A DNA stretch of 64,000 nt from Clostridia bacterium (GCA_017507005.1 JAFWBT010000031.1:1-64000); one strand, 5' to 3'. Positions 9,343 to 17,863 are shown, counted from the first letter of the stretch. A program made the numbers and translations. The notes: generated by a model from the sequence alone, not told the origin.

Positions 9343-11376
9343 ATGATGCAATACAAAGGTTGGGAAGGATTTGTTCCCGGTAAATGGTGCGACGACGAAG
9401 TAAACGTACGCGATTTCATTCAGCGTAACTACACGCCGTATGATGGCGATGCAGAATTCCTTGCTCCCGCAACGGAAGCAACGAAAAAGCTGTGGGATAT
9501 CGTTTGCGATTTGACCAAGAAAGAGATCGCTGCTGGCGGCGTTCTCAACGCGGATACGAAAATCGTTTCCACGCTTACCTCGCACGGCGCAGGCTATTTG
9601 GATAAAGATCTTGAAAAGATCGTTGGTCTTCAGACGGACGAGCCTTTCAAGCGCGCTTTGCAGCCTTTCGGCGGTATTCGTATGTCCGAAGGCGCATTGA
9701 ATATGTACGGCTATGAGATTGATCCTCAGGTAAAGGAAATCTTCACGAAATACCGTAAAACGCACAACGAAGGCGTGTTCGATGCGTATACGCCTGAAAT
9801 GAGAGCGGCTCGTTCCGCACACATCTTGACGGGTCTTCCCGACGCTTACGGCCGTGGCCGTATCATCGGCGACTATCGTCGTGTGGCTCTGTATGGTGTT
9901 GACTACCTCATCAGAAAGAAGGAAGAAGATAAACTCGCTATCAACGGCGATATGACCCCTGAAAAGGTTAGAAACCGCGAAGAAATCGCTGACCAAGTAA
10001 AAGCGTTGAAGGCTTTGAAAGAAATGGCTGCTATCTATGGTTGCGACATTTCCAAGCCCGCAGAAACCGCTCAGCAGGCTATTCAGGCGTTGTACTTTGG
10101 TTATTTGGCAGCTGTTAAAGATCAGAACGGCGCGGCTATGTCCATCGGTAGAAACACGACGTTCTTGGATATCTATATCCAGCGTGACTTGGATAAGGGC
10201 TTGATCACCGAAGAACAGGCTCAGGAATTTATCGATCATTTCATCATGAAGCTTCGTATCGTGAAGTTCATGAGAACGAAAGAATACAACGAATTGTTCT
10301 CGGGCGACCCCACGTGGGTTACCGAATCGATTGGCGGTATGGGTGTTGACGGCAGATCGCTCGTTACCAAGACGGCGTTCCGTGTTCTGCACACGCTCGA
10401 CAACCTCGGTCCCGCTCCCGAACCCAACCTCACCGTTCTTTGGTCGAAGAGATTGCCTGCAAACTTCAAGAAGTTCTGTGCGGACATCTCCATCCGTACG
10501 TCTTCCATCCAGTATGAAAGCGACGAATTGATGAGAGCGGAAATGGGCGACGACTATGCAATCGCTTGCTGCGTAAGCTGTATGAAGGTTGGTAAAGATA
10601 TGCAGTTCTTCGGCGCAAGAGCAAACCTTGCTAAGTGCTTGTTGTACGCTATCAACGGCGGTAAAGACGAGCTGATGAAGGATAAGGTTACGGGCAAACC
10701 TATGCAGGTATCCCCCGAATTCGTGCCTATCTACGGCGACGGCGCGCTCAACTATGACGAAGTTTGCCAGAAGTTTGACAATATGATGACGTGGTTGGCT
10801 GATTTGTACGTGAACACGCTCAACCTCATCCACTATATGCACGATAAGTACAGCTATGAAGCTTTGGAAATGGTTTTGCACGATACGAACGTACGTCGTT
10901 TCTTCGCTACGGGTATCGCTGGTCTTTCCTGCGCGGCTGACTCGTTGTCTGCTATCAAGTACGCAACGGTATATCCTATTCGTAACGAAGACGGTATCGT
11001 AGTAGATTACAAGATCGAAGGCGATTATCCTAAGTACGGTAACAACGACGACAGAGCAGACGAAATCGCTGTATGGATCGTTAAGACCTTCATGAAGAAG
11101 GTTAAGAGCCACTACACCTATCGTGACAGCGTTCCTACGACGTCTATCCTTACGATTACGTCCAACGTTGTATACGGTAAGAAGACGGGTAACACGCCTG
11201 ACGGTAGACGTGGCGGTACGCCTTTGGCTCCCGGTGCTAACCCTATGCACGGCAGAGACGCAAACGGCGCGTTGGCATCCCTTGAATCGGTTGCGAAGAT
11301 TCCTTACGAATATTCGAGAGACGGTATTTCCAACACCTTCTCGATTACGCCCGGTTCGCTTGGTAAAGAAGACTAA
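9343..11376 (+). CDS. pflB: Pyruvate formate-lyase, catalytic core lacking the glycyl-radical domain
   Basis: A 677-residue protein that aligns by eye with formate-lyase from its N-terminus to the conserved DGISNTFSI...GK segment. It contains the catalytic Cys pair C409-C410 (AIACCVS; C418-C419 in E. coli). The enzyme converts pyruvate and CoA to acetyl-CoA and formate. It stops at GKED, where usual PflB (about 755-760 residues) goes on into the radical domain. That domain is encoded by the next gene, after 96 bases. The stop is clean and the next gene has its own ribosome site, so this is a true split and not a frameshift. Two adjacent ATGs are possible starts. Confidence 0.95.
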   Translation: MMQYKGWEGFVPGKWCDDEVNVRDFIQRNYTPYDGDAEFLAPATEATKKLWDIVCDLTKKEIAAGGVLNADTKIVSTLTSHGAGYLDKDLEKIVGLQTDEPFKRALQPFGGIRMSEGALNMYGYEIDPQVKEIFTKYRKTHNEGVFDAYTPEMRAARSAHILTGLPDAYGRGRIIGDYRRVALYGVDYLIRKKEEDKLAINGDMTPEKVRNREEIADQVKALKALKEMAAIYGCDISKPAETAQQAIQALYFGYLAAVKDQNGAAMSIGRNTTFLDIYIQRDLDKGLITEEQAQEFIDHFIMKLRIVKFMRTKEYNELFSGDPTWVTESIGGMGVDGRSLVTKTAFRVLHTLDNLGPAPEPNLTVLWSKRLPANFKKFCADISIRTSSIQYESDELMRAEMGDDYAIACCVSCMKVGKDMQFFGARANLAKCLLYAINGGKDELMKDKVTGKPMQVSPEFVPIYGDGALNYDEVCQKFDNMMTWLADLYVNTLNLIHYMHDKYSYEALEMVLHDTNVRRFFATGIAGLSCAADSLSAIKYATVYPIRNEDGIVVDYKIEGDYPKYGNNDDRADEIAVWIVKTFMKKVKSHYTYRDSVPTTSILTITSNVVYGKKTGNTPDGRRGGTPLAPGANPMHGRDANGALASLESVAKIPYEYSRDGISNTFSITPGSLGKED

Positions 11377-11410
11377 TCATAGTCTTGGATAAAATTAAAA
11401 TTCTCAGCTA

Positions 11411-11430
11411 CGCCCGATTTCTATCGGGCG
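11411..11430 (+). promoter_or_regulatory. Intercistronic hairpin between the two pfl parts
   Basis: Perfect 8-bp inverted repeat CGCCCGAT / ATCGGGCG with a TTCT loop, not followed by a T run, so not a terminator. It lies 43 bases before the start of the radical-domain gene and could protect or process the mRNA and so set the ratio of the two polypeptides. Confidence 0.6.
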
Positions 11431-11472
11431 AGGTTGCGGAAAATACGATAAAAAAAATAAGGAGATAATATT

Positions 11473-11706
11473 ATGTCGAACAGAGTAGATAATTTGGTTC
11501 AGATGTTGGATACCTACGTTAGCGACGGCGGTTTCCACCTCAACGTAAACGTATTCAATCGTGAAACTCTTCTGGACGCGCAGGCGCATCCTGAAAAGTA
11601 TCCTCAGCTCACCATCCGTGTTTCCGGTTATGCAGTTAACTTCATCAAACTGACGAAGGAACAGCAGGATGACGTTATTTCCAGAACGATTCACGAATCC
11701 ATGTAA
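11473..11706 (+). CDS. Separate glycyl-radical domain of pyruvate formate-lyase
   Basis: A 77-residue protein that is essentially the last part of PflB. It contains [14 protein letters not shown], then [12 protein letters not shown] with the radical-bearing glycine at G52, and ends [11 protein letters not shown] like full-length enzymes. AAGGAGAT precedes the ATG. Because the preceding lyase lacks this domain, this small protein must dock in trans for activity, as YfiD/GrcA does when it repairs a cleaved lyase in E. coli. Unlike GrcA it is the neighbour of a core that has no radical domain of its own. The operon ends in a terminator. Confidence 0.95.
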   Translation: MSNRVDNLVQMLDTYVSDGGFHLNVNVFNRETLLDAQAHPEKYPQLTIRVSGYAVNFIKLTKEQQDDVISRTIHESM

Positions 11707-11765
11707 TCGGTTTACGGTTCGGATTTTGATATTTGTGAAATTTGGAAATATAGTGTTATGAAAAA

Positions 11766-11798
11766 TACTGCCGCCGCATAAAACCGACGGCAGTTTTT
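11766..11798 (+). terminator. Terminator of the formate-lyase operon
   Basis: CTGCCG and CGGCAG form a stem around a 14-base loop, followed by five T. Confidence 0.75.
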
Positions 11799-11881
11799 CC
11801 TTTTATGCAAGAAATTGCGTAAGACTTGCGTGAGAACTTGCTTGATTGCGCAAGGGATTGCGTAGTTGTTTTGGGGGCGTT

Positions 11882-13153
11882 ATGAAAAAATCGTTTAAAA
11901 TGTTGGCGGCATTGTTTGCCGTGTGTTTTGGTTTGAGCGCGGCGTCTTGCGCGACGGCGGAACAGGCTTTGAGCGAGCTGTTGCAGGCTATGAGCAGCGT
12001 AAGTGCTAGCGAATCGTGCGTTTTATTGCCCGATTCTTTATCTGATTCTTTGTCCGATTCGCTCTCGTCTATATCGTCGGAAGAAACGGTATCGTCGGCG
12101 GATTCGGGGGAAACCTTGGATTCTGTGGATTCGTCTGCGGATTCTTCCGTGGTCGAAGATATTGTTACGGAATCGCTGAGTATTCATTTTTTAGAGCTTG
12201 GCAATAAATACACAGGAGATTGCACGCTGATTGACGTGGGAGACACGGAAGTGTTGATTGACGCAGGCTCGCGTAAAGGCTCGGCGGCGACGATCAACGC
12301 GTATTTGCAGGAATATTGCGAGGACGGCGTTTTGGAATACGTCATTGCGACGCACGCCGACCAAGACCATATCGCAGGTTTTGTTGGGAACAGCGGAAAG
12401 CCGTTGCGGACGGGCGTGCTGTATCAATATTCCGTTGAAACGCTGATTCAATTCCCTTTGACGAATAAGAGCGAACTGACGGCGAGTGGGAATTCTTCGC
12501 TGTACGGGGAGTACGTGACGGCGGTGGAATATGCGAAAGAGCAAGGCACGGCGGTGTATACGGCGCTCCAATGTTATAATAACGAAAACGGCGGCGCGCG
12601 GACGTATACGCTGGGCGACGGCGTGACAATGCAGTTTTTATATCAGCGCTATTACGAGGAAACGACGAGCGACGAGAACGATTATTCGGTGTGTATGCTG
12701 TTAACGCAGGGAGAGAATAATTATCTGTTCACGGGTGATTTGGAAACGAAGGGGGAAGCGTCGTTAGTGGAAAACAACGATTTGCCGCAATGCGTTTTGT
12801 ATAAAGGCGGTCACCACGGCAGCCCGACGTCCTCGACAGAGGCTTTGCTGTCTGTAATACAGCCGCAAATCGTTTGTGTGTGCTGTTGTTGCGGCAGCGA
12901 CGAATACACCGATAACGTAGCGAATATGTTTCCCTCGCAGGCGTTTGTCGACCGCGTTGCACCGTATACGGATAAAGTGTACGTGACGACGATTGTGGCG
13001 GATAACGACGAGGGGTACGAATCTCTGAACGGCAATATCGTCGTTTGGTCGGACGGCTCGGAAGTGACGGTGCGCGGCTCGAATAACGATACGCTGTTTA
13101 AGGACACGGAGTGGTTTAAAAACAACCGTTTGTTGCCGCCTTCGTGGGAGTAA
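11882..13153 (+). CDS. Secreted lipoprotein with ComEC-like metallo-beta-lactamase fold
   Basis: About 423 residues. A Lys-rich signal peptide is followed by a lipobox-like AASC (Cys 23, slightly off consensus), then a Ser/Asp/Glu-rich linker with DSLSDSLSDSLS repeats. An MBL-fold hydrolase domain follows: THADQDHIAG metal-binding motif, GDLETKGEASL, and KGGHHGS. This resembles the extracellular MBL domain of ComEC/Rec2 and free-standing MBL nucleases or phosphodiesterases. It probably acts at the outer face of the membrane on nucleic acid or a phosphodiester, but the substrate is not known. The ATG at 11882 is preferred to an upstream in-frame start because the signal peptide begins there. 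Confidence 0.8.
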   Translation: MKKSFKMLAALFAVCFGLSAASCATAEQALSELLQAMSSVSASESCVLLPDSLSDSLSDSLSSISSEETVSSADSGETLDSVDSSADSSVVEDIVTESLSIHFLELGNKYTGDCTLIDVGDTEVLIDAGSRKGSAATINAYLQEYCEDGVLEYVIATHADQDHIAGFVGNSGKPLRTGVLYQYSVETLIQFPLTNKSELTASGNSSLYGEYVTAVEYAKEQGTAVYTALQCYNNENGGARTYTLGDGVTMQFLYQRYYEETTSDENDYSVCMLLTQGENNYLFTGDLETKGEASLVENNDLPQCVLYKGGHHGSPTSSTEALLSVIQPQIVCVCCCCGSDEYTDNVANMFPSQAFVDRVAPYTDKVYVTTIVADNDEGYESLNGNIVVWSDGSEVTVRGSNNDTLFKDTEWFKNNRLLPPSWE

Positions 13154-13177
13154 AATTGAGGATAAAAAACAAAAATG

Positions 13178-13210
13178 GGTATACCATGTACGCGTTGAAC
13201 GCGTTTTTAG
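13178..13210 (+). repeat. Copy of the GTATACCATGTACGCG dispersed element
   Basis: GGTATACCATGTACGCG is followed by a mini-hairpin ACGCG-TTGAA-CGCGT and a T run, just before the AGGAGG of tcdA. Related copies are at 24905, 60648 and 62251. The core also occurs at the starts of the genes at 47030 and 47686. Confidence 0.6.
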
Positions 13211-13219
13211 GAGGTATAT

Positions 13220-13915
13220 ATGCAATTTTCAAGAACGGCAATATTGATAGGCGAAGAGGGTGTAGAACGGCTGAAAAAATCGCGTGTGGCGGTGTTTGGC
13301 GTAGGCGGTGTAGGCGGCTACGTCGTGGAGGCGCTCGCACGTAGCGGCGTGGGCGCACTCGATTTGATTGATAAAGACTTGGTTAGCGAGAGCAATATCA
13401 ACCGTCAAATTATTGCGTTGCACTCGACGATTGGACAAATGAAAACGGAAGTCGCGGCGGCGCGCGCGAGGGATATCAATCCTAATATTGTCGTGCGTAC
13501 GCATAACGTTTTTTATCTGCCTGAAACGGCGGCCGAGTTTGATTTTTCGCAGTATAATTACGTCGTGGACGCCATTGATACGGTGAGCGGTAAGATTGCC
13601 TTAATTGAGCGCGCAAAGGCGTGTAACGTGCCCGTACTTTCTTGTATGGGGGCAGGGAACAAGCTGAACGCCGTGGCGTTCGAGGTGGCGGATATCACGA
13701 AGACGAGTGTTTGTCCGCTCGCGCGCGTGATGCGTAGAGAACTGAAAAAACGCGGCATAGAACACGTCAAAGTAGTGTATTCCAAGGAAGAGCCGTTGCC
13801 CTCACCCTTGATAGACGAGGAGAGTGGAAAAGCTGTGCCAGGGAGTATCGCATTCGTGCCGTCGGTGGCAGGCTTGATTTTGGCAGGCGAAGTGATAAAA
13901 GATTTGATAAAATAA
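13220..13915 (+). CDS. tcdA: tRNA threonylcarbamoyladenosine dehydratase (TcdA/ThiF-like)
   Basis: A 231-residue E1-like enzyme that adenylates and cyclises t6A37 of tRNA to ct6A. The nucleotide-binding GVGGVGGYV is at about residues 27-35, followed by LIDKDLVSESNINRQ and the conserved DAIDTVSGK and GAGNKLN. The PLARVMRRELKKRG stretch separates TcdA from MoeB/ThiF, as does the absence of a zinc CxxC pair. AGGAGG lies just upstream. It is transcribed alone and ends at a bidirectional terminator. Confidence 0.9.
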   Translation: MQFSRTAILIGEEGVERLKKSRVAVFGVGGVGGYVVEALARSGVGALDLIDKDLVSESNINRQIIALHSTIGQMKTEVAAARARDINPNIVVRTHNVFYLPETAAEFDFSQYNYVVDAIDTVSGKIALIERAKACNVPVLSCMGAGNKLNAVAFEVADITKTSVCPLARVMRRELKKRGIEHVKVVYSKEEPLPSPLIDEESGKAVPGSIAFVPSVAGLILAGEVIKDLIK

Positions 13916-13931
13916 AGGTGATTGACATATT

Positions 13932-13962
13932 AAAAACGCTGTGGAATCTCCACAGCGTTTTT
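13932..13962. terminator. Bidirectional terminator between tcdA and the converging gene
   Basis: Perfect hairpin AAAAACGCTGTGGA / TCCACAGCGTTTTT with A and T runs on both sides, shared by two convergent genes. Confidence 0.92.
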
Positions 13963-13969
13963 AATTGTT

Positions 13970-14320
13970 TTAATCTTGTTTTGTCATCTGCGCCCATTCT
14001 TTTTCTTCTATATCTTTAAAATACTGTCGCGCAGGAGAACCTTTTGTTACATGATGGCGGTAGTCGGTGTAAATGGTAAGTTTTTTATCTCTATAACAAG
14101 TAGGACATCGCATAGTTACGATAATTTTGCGTGTTTTTCCGCCGTTGTCTAATCCGTCGCCCGCCAAAGTTTCATCGACGATATCTTTTGCTCGAAGTGG
14201 CGTTTTGCAAGAAGAGCAATGAGCGTTATTATTTGCCATTTTATTTCTTGTGTTTCTATAAAATCTATGAAATAGCCAAACTAATACAAGCAAAAGAATG
14301 ATGATTACTGCAAAAATCAT
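13970..14320 (-). CDS. Small membrane-anchored zinc-ribbon protein
   Basis: A 116-residue protein. The N-terminus is one hydrophobic helix (IFAVIIILLLVLVWLF); the rest is soluble with two CxxC knuckles (HCSSC and RCPTC) that should bind zinc. Start chosen at MIF because AAGGAG lies just before it; the frame reaches eight codons further up but without a ribosome site. It follows the DUF4177 gene on the same strand and both lie behind the promoter controlled by the divergent XRE repressor. Function unknown. Confidence 0.72.
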   Translation of the reverse strand: MIFAVIIILLLVLVWLFHRFYRNTRNKMANNNAHCSSCKTPLRAKDIVDETLAGDGLDNGGKTRKIIVTMRCPTCYRDKKLTIYTDYRHHVTKGSPARQYFKDIEEKEWAQMTKQD

Positions 14321-14335
14321 AATTTTCTCCTTAAA

Positions 14336-14364
14336 TATAGCCATAGCTTTTAACTATGGCTATA
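14336..14364. promoter_or_regulatory. Hairpin between the DUF4177 and zinc-ribbon genes
   Basis: Perfect 11-bp inverted repeat TATAGCCATAG / CTATGGCTATA with a 7-base loop. It sits between two cotranscribed genes and has no T run. It may stabilise or process the upstream message, or hide the AAGGAG just after it. Confidence 0.6.
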
Positions 14365-14372
14365 CTTATGCA

Positions 14373-14543
14373 TTAATTCTTTTCTTTTACGTATACATAT
14401 TTCATATACTTTTTACCTTCCGAAATGCAAACAAGTTTCCAACCAAATTCGCCAGCCGCGTTCAACTGTTTTTCTTGTTTTTTGTTATCGTTCCCAAAAA
14501 GCAAGTTGGTCTTTACAATTTCTACTTTGTATTCGTACTTCAT
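14373..14543 (-). CDS. DUF4177-family small protein
   Basis: A 56-residue protein starting MKYEYKVEIVKTN and containing the family's typical middle (LNAAGEFGWKLVCIS). DUF4177 proteins are short alpha-beta proteins of unknown function, often found beside regulators and small membrane proteins. GAGGTG precedes the ATG at the right distance. It is the first gene of the leftward unit, with the leader and promoter carrying the XRE operators. Confidence 0.8.
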   Translation of the reverse strand: MKYEYKVEIVKTNLLFGNDNKKQEKQLNAAGEFGWKLVCISEGKKYMKYVYVKEKN

Positions 14544-14571
14544 AATGCACCTCCTTTGTATTAGTAAAAAA

Positions 14572-14601
14572 AGTATATCACACCAAACGGTGTAAAGTCA
14601 A
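14572..14601 (-). promoter_or_regulatory. Leftward promoter with an operator in the spacer
   Basis: On the minus strand TTGACT (14601-14596), an 18 bp spacer and TATACT (14577-14572). The palindrome ACACC-AAAC-GGTGT (14580-14593) fills the spacer, so a bound repressor would block RNA polymerase. Confidence 0.8.
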
Positions 14602-14604
14602 GTA

Positions 14605-14626
14605 TTTTACACCACTTGGTGTAAAA
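14605..14626. promoter_or_regulatory. Second, perfect palindromic operator
   Basis: Ten-base arms TTTTACACCA and TGGTGTAAAA flank a central CT. It shares the core ACACC...GGTGT with the operator at 14580-14593, 25 bases away, and lies against the start of the XRE gene, so it should also control that gene (autoregulation). Confidence 0.82.
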
Positions 14627-14638
14627 TAATATATAATT

Positions 14639-14854
14639 ATGGAAAAAGAATATGTAAAAGCGTTTGCGCAAAATTTAAAAATGCTGATGGGAGATATGAC
14701 AATTACGGAATTTGCGAAAAGGGTGCAAATTCCGCAGCAAACTATTTCAAGATATTTGCTTTGTCAAAGAGAAATTTCTTTAAGTAATCTTTGTAAAATT
14801 GCAGACTATTTCGACGAAGAAATAGATTTTTTGATTGGAAGAAAAGATTTTTGA
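14639..14854 (+). CDS. XRE-family HTH repressor, probably autoregulated
   Basis: A 71-residue protein that is little more than a Cro/CI-type helix-turn-helix (MTITEFAKRVQIPQQTISRYL, residues about 19-40). It is divergent from the DUF4177/zinc-ribbon pair, with twin palindromes between. No Shine-Dalgarno sequence precedes the ATG; the upstream bases are all A and T, so translation may be leaderless. The HTH begins so soon after residue 1 that a later start is unlikely. Ligand or signal unknown. Confidence 0.85.
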   Translation: MEKEYVKAFAQNLKMLMGDMTITEFAKRVQIPQQTISRYLLCQREISLSNLCKIADYFDEEIDFLIGRKDF

Positions 14855-14924
14855 AGTGGTAGTTTACAGCGATAGGACAATTTTTACGAAAAAGAGGCTT
14901 TATAGAGCGTGATAAAAATGGTAT

Positions 14925-14956
14925 AAAAAAAGGCGAGTAGATTTACTCGCCTTTTT
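14925..14956. terminator. Bidirectional terminator between XRE gene and metA
   Basis: AAAAAGGCGAGTA / TACTCGCCTTTTT with a GATT loop; A and T runs on both sides. It overlaps the last codons of metA. Confidence 0.88.
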
Positions 14957-15869
14957 GTACTTTTTCGATATCATACGGGGTGCTCTGGTAAACGAAATAG
15001 TTCAGCCAGTTGGAGAACAACAAATGAGCGTGCCCACGCCACGAAACAAGGGGTGGCTGCGTCGGGTCGTTATCGGGGAAATAGTTTTTGGGAATCTCGA
15101 TAGGCTTGCCTTGCGAAAGATCGCGTAAATATTCGTTTTTCAACGTATCGGGATCGTATTCCGAATGTCCCGTGATAAAGATTTGTCTGCCGTTTTTGGT
15201 CGTGATTGCGTATACGCCCGTTTCCTTGGACGAGGCGAGAATACGAAGTTCGGACACTTTTTCAATATCCTCGCGCAGCACCGTCGTATGCCTAGATTGC
15301 GGCACCATAAACACGTCGTCAAAACCACGGAACAAAATAGAATTTTTATATTCTACCGTATGCGGGAACACCCCGAACATCTTGGCAGGCACGTCGCGTT
15401 TTTGAACGCCGTAATGATAATACAGCCCTGCCTGCGCCCCCCAACAAACGTGGAAAGTGCTGTGGACGTGCGTTTTGCTCCATTCCATAATCTCGCACAG
15501 CTCCGCCCAGTATTCCACTTCCTCAAAGGGCATATGTTCAACGGGCGCGCCCGTGATCACCATACCGTCGAATTTCTGCTCTTTTACGTCCTCAAACGTC
15601 TTATAAAAGGCGAGTAAGTGTTCTTCCGCAACGTTCTTCGATTGATGGGATTTCGTGTGAATAAGCTCCATTTCTACCTGCAAAGGGGAGTTACCAAGGA
15701 GCCTTGCAAATTGCGTTTCCGTTTCAATTTTTTTGGGCATGAGATTGAGAATAAGTATCCGCAACGGACGGATATCCTGCGTGATAGCGCGGGTTTCCGT
15801 CATAACGAAAATATTTTCGCTCTCCAACGTTTTGACGGCGGGTAAATTATTCGGTATCTTAATAGGCAT
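14943..15869 (-). CDS. metA: Homoserine O-acetyltransferase (MetA family)
   Basis: A 308-residue MetA/HTS enzyme that acylates homoserine, the first committed step of methionine synthesis. The catalytic Cys is C142 in [16 protein letters not shown]; the His-Glu partners are in GHSEYD. Residue 111 is Glu (TGAPVE); in this family Glu111 goes with acetyl-CoA use and Gly with succinyl-CoA, so acetyl transfer is predicted. That fits the O-acetylhomoserine sulfhydrylase encoded upstream on the same strand. AGGAGG precedes the ATG. Confidence 0.95.
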   Translation of the reverse strand: MPIKIPNNLPAVKTLESENIFVMTETRAITQDIRPLRILILNLMPKKIETETQFARLLGNSPLQVEMELIHTKSHQSKNVAEEHLLAFYKTFEDVKEQKFDGMVITGAPVEHMPFEEVEYWAELCEIMEWSKTHVHSTFHVCWGAQAGLYYHYGVQKRDVPAKMFGVFPHTVEYKNSILFRGFDDVFMVPQSRHTTVLREDIEKVSELRILASSKETGVYAITTKNGRQIFITGHSEYDPDTLKNEYLRDLSQGKPIEIPKNYFPDNDPTQPPLVSWRGHAHLLFSNWLNYFVYQSTPYDIEKVQKGE

Positions 15870-15910
15870 AGTTTGCCTCCTATTTCGTTAAAAGTGCTTT
15901 TGTTAAAATG

Positions 15911-15952
15911 CTGTCGCTCAATCGCTGTCGTTCAATCGCTGTCGCTCAATCG
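15911..15952 (-). repeat. Three 14-bp tandem repeats between metY and metA
   Basis: Three units of CTGTCGCTCAATCG (the middle one with one change) stand head to tail in the 114-base gap between the two met genes. Role unknown; it may be plain slippage expansion. Confidence 0.75.
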
Positions 15953-15983
15953 CTTTGCGATAAAAGCCGATTGCGTATAACGT

Positions 15984-17270
15984 TTATAAAGTGCTCAAAG
16001 CCTGCTCGATATCAGCAATGAGGTCTTGATAATTTTCAATGCCGCAGGAAAGACGAACGAGGTCGCCGGGTACGCCAGCGGCAATCAATTCTTCTTCGTT
16101 CATCTGGCGATGCGTTGCGCTAGCAGGGTGCAGACAGCAGCTACGCGCGTCCGCTACGTGCGTTTCGATAGCGATAATTTCCAACGCTTTCATAAATTTC
16201 TCCGCCGCCGCTCTGCCGCCTTTTACGCCAAAGCTCACGACGCCGCACGTGCCGTTGGGCATATATTTTTTTGCGAGCGCGTGGTATTTATTCGATTGCA
16301 GACCAGGATAGTTTACCCAGCTGATTTTGTCGCTTTGTTCAAGATATTCCGCTACCTTTTGCGCGTTCAAGCAATGGCGTTCCATACGCACGTGCAGGCT
16401 CTCCAAGCCAAGATTGAGATAGAACGCGCTCTGCGGCGACTGCGTGCAGCCGAAATCGCGCATAAGCTGCGCCGTAGCTTTCGTAATATACGCGCCGCCT
16501 TGACCGAATTTTTCTGCGTACGTAATGCCGTGATAGCTATCGTCGGGGGTGCAAAGCCCAGGGAATTTGTCGGCGTGCGCCATCCAGTCGAACTTGCCCG
16601 AATCAACGATACAGCCGCCGACGGCTACGCCGTGTCCGTCCATATATTTCGACGTGGAGTGGGTGACGATATCCGCGCCGTGTTCAAAGGGGCGGCAGTT
16701 GACGGGAGTGGCGAACGTGTTGTCGATGATAAGGGGTACGCCGTGCGCGTGCGCCGCTTTTGCAAATTTTTCAATATCCAGCACTGTCAAGGCAGGGTTT
16801 GCAATCGTTTCGCCGAACACCGCTTTGGTGTTGGGTTTGAAAGCGGCGTTAAGCTCGGCCTCCGTGCAATCGGGATCGACGAAAGTGAACTCAATGCCCA
16901 TTTTTTTCATAGTAACGGCGAAAAGATTATACGTGCCGCCGTAAATGGACGCCGAGGAAACGACGTGGTCGCCTACGCTCGCGATATTGAACACCGAGAA
17001 AAAGGATGCCGCCTGACCGGACGAGAGGAGCATTGCCGCGCTGCCGCCTTCAAGGGCGCAAATCTTTGCTGCGACGGTGTCGCAGGTGGGGTTTTGCAGA
17101 CGGGAATAGAAATAACCGCTCGCTTCGAGGTCGAAAAGTTTTCCCATATCCTCGCTGGTCGCGTATTTAAAAGTGGTGCTCTGTACGATAGGCACTTGGC
17201 GAGGTTCGCCGTTGCCGGGGGTGTAGCCGCCCTGCACGCAAGTTGTTTCAATGCGACGTTCTTTGTTCAT
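15984..17270 (-). CDS. metY: O-acetylhomoserine sulfhydrylase
   Basis: A 428-residue PLP enzyme of the Cys/Met-metabolism family that makes homocysteine from O-acetylhomoserine and sulfide. The PLP-binding lysine is K208 in THSTSKYMDGHG; YSRLQNPT, SSGQAA and the C-terminal VRLSCGIE are family signatures. Together with metA it forms a two-gene direct-sulfhydrylation pathway; the sulfide could also feed cysK at 47686. CAGGAGG lies before the ATG. Confidence 0.95.
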   Translation of the reverse strand: MNKERRIETTCVQGGYTPGNGEPRQVPIVQSTTFKYATSEDMGKLFDLEASGYFYSRLQNPTCDTVAAKICALEGGSAAMLLSSGQAASFFSVFNIASVGDHVVSSASIYGGTYNLFAVTMKKMGIEFTFVDPDCTEAELNAAFKPNTKAVFGETIANPALTVLDIEKFAKAAHAHGVPLIIDNTFATPVNCRPFEHGADIVTHSTSKYMDGHGVAVGGCIVDSGKFDWMAHADKFPGLCTPDDSYHGITYAEKFGQGGAYITKATAQLMRDFGCTQSPQSAFYLNLGLESLHVRMERHCLNAQKVAEYLEQSDKISWVNYPGLQSNKYHALAKKYMPNGTCGVVSFGVKGGRAAAEKFMKALEIIAIETHVADARSCCLHPASATHRQMNEEELIAAGVPGDLVRLSCGIENYQDLIADIEQALSTL

Positions 17271-17346
17271 AATGATAGCCTCCTGCGCGTACGCATACGG
17301 AATATGCGCGCGTGACCTTATAAATTTATAAAATTTCGTTTGTACA

Positions 17347-17376
17347 AGTATAGCATATAAATGCGTTTTTCGTCAA
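17347..17376 (-). promoter_or_regulatory. Promoter of metY-metA
   Basis: Minus strand TTGACG (17376-17371), 18 bp spacer, TATACT (17352-17347). The leader of about 70 bases holds one GC-rich hairpin but is too short for a SAM riboswitch. Confidence 0.75.
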
Positions 17377-17400
17377 GCGTTTTCGTTAAATGTTTTTACG

Positions 17401-17860
17401 TGCGCGAGGGCGTTTTTTTAAAAAAAGCCGTAAGAGCGACACAAGAGTGCGATAGAGAGATATAAGAGGGGGATAAGCTTCGTTTTTCTGCCTTTGGATT
17501 GTTTTTTATATGGACTATTTTTTTGTTGAAAAAATGCCGTGAACGCATACCTGCCCCCGTCGAGCGGGTAAAAACGGATGTTTTTTGCGCTTGCCGTTTC
17601 GTTGTGAAACGAGGTCGGGGAAAAAGAAAACTTGTTCTAAAAAAAGAGGCATGAACGGACGAAAATAACGCGCTGAAATATGCGTAAAATATATCGAAAT
17701 ATGCATTGAAATATACACTGAAATGCGTATAACCGAAGACGCTGAAAAGGGCGTTTCTTATATTTTGGGCTTGATGAAAAGGAAAAAATTGTGAAAAGTA
17801 GGCGAAAAGAGTAAAATATTGCTAAAATGTTGGGTAAAAAATATAAATACAACCGCCTTT
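17401..17860. other. Gene-poor stretch between metY and the CorC-like gene
   Basis: No credible coding region. Visible items: an inverted copy of the GGGGGCAGGTATGCG motif (17542-17568, minus strand), a small hairpin CGTTTC-GTTGT-GAAACG (17595-17611), and a run of imperfect 12-base repeats of the type TGAAATATGCGT (about 17672-17730). Frames that cross it have no ribosome sites or family features. Confidence 0.6.
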
Positions 17861-17863
17861 GTC

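Noticed and set aside
9256-11250. 664-codon open frame on the minus strand
   Set aside because: Antisense shadow of pflB; no ribosome site, no family features, and Arg/His/Val-rich composition typical of such shadows.
11377-11472. Frameshift or sequencing error as cause of the pfl split
   Set aside because: The core ends in a normal stop, 96 bases with a hairpin and a good ribosome site follow, and the small gene has its own ATG; a single indel cannot join them.
16026-17315. 429-codon open frame on the plus strand
   Set aside because: Antisense shadow of metY.
17271-17346. SAM riboswitch before metY
   Set aside because: The leader from the promoter to the ATG is only about 70 bases and lacks the conserved core.
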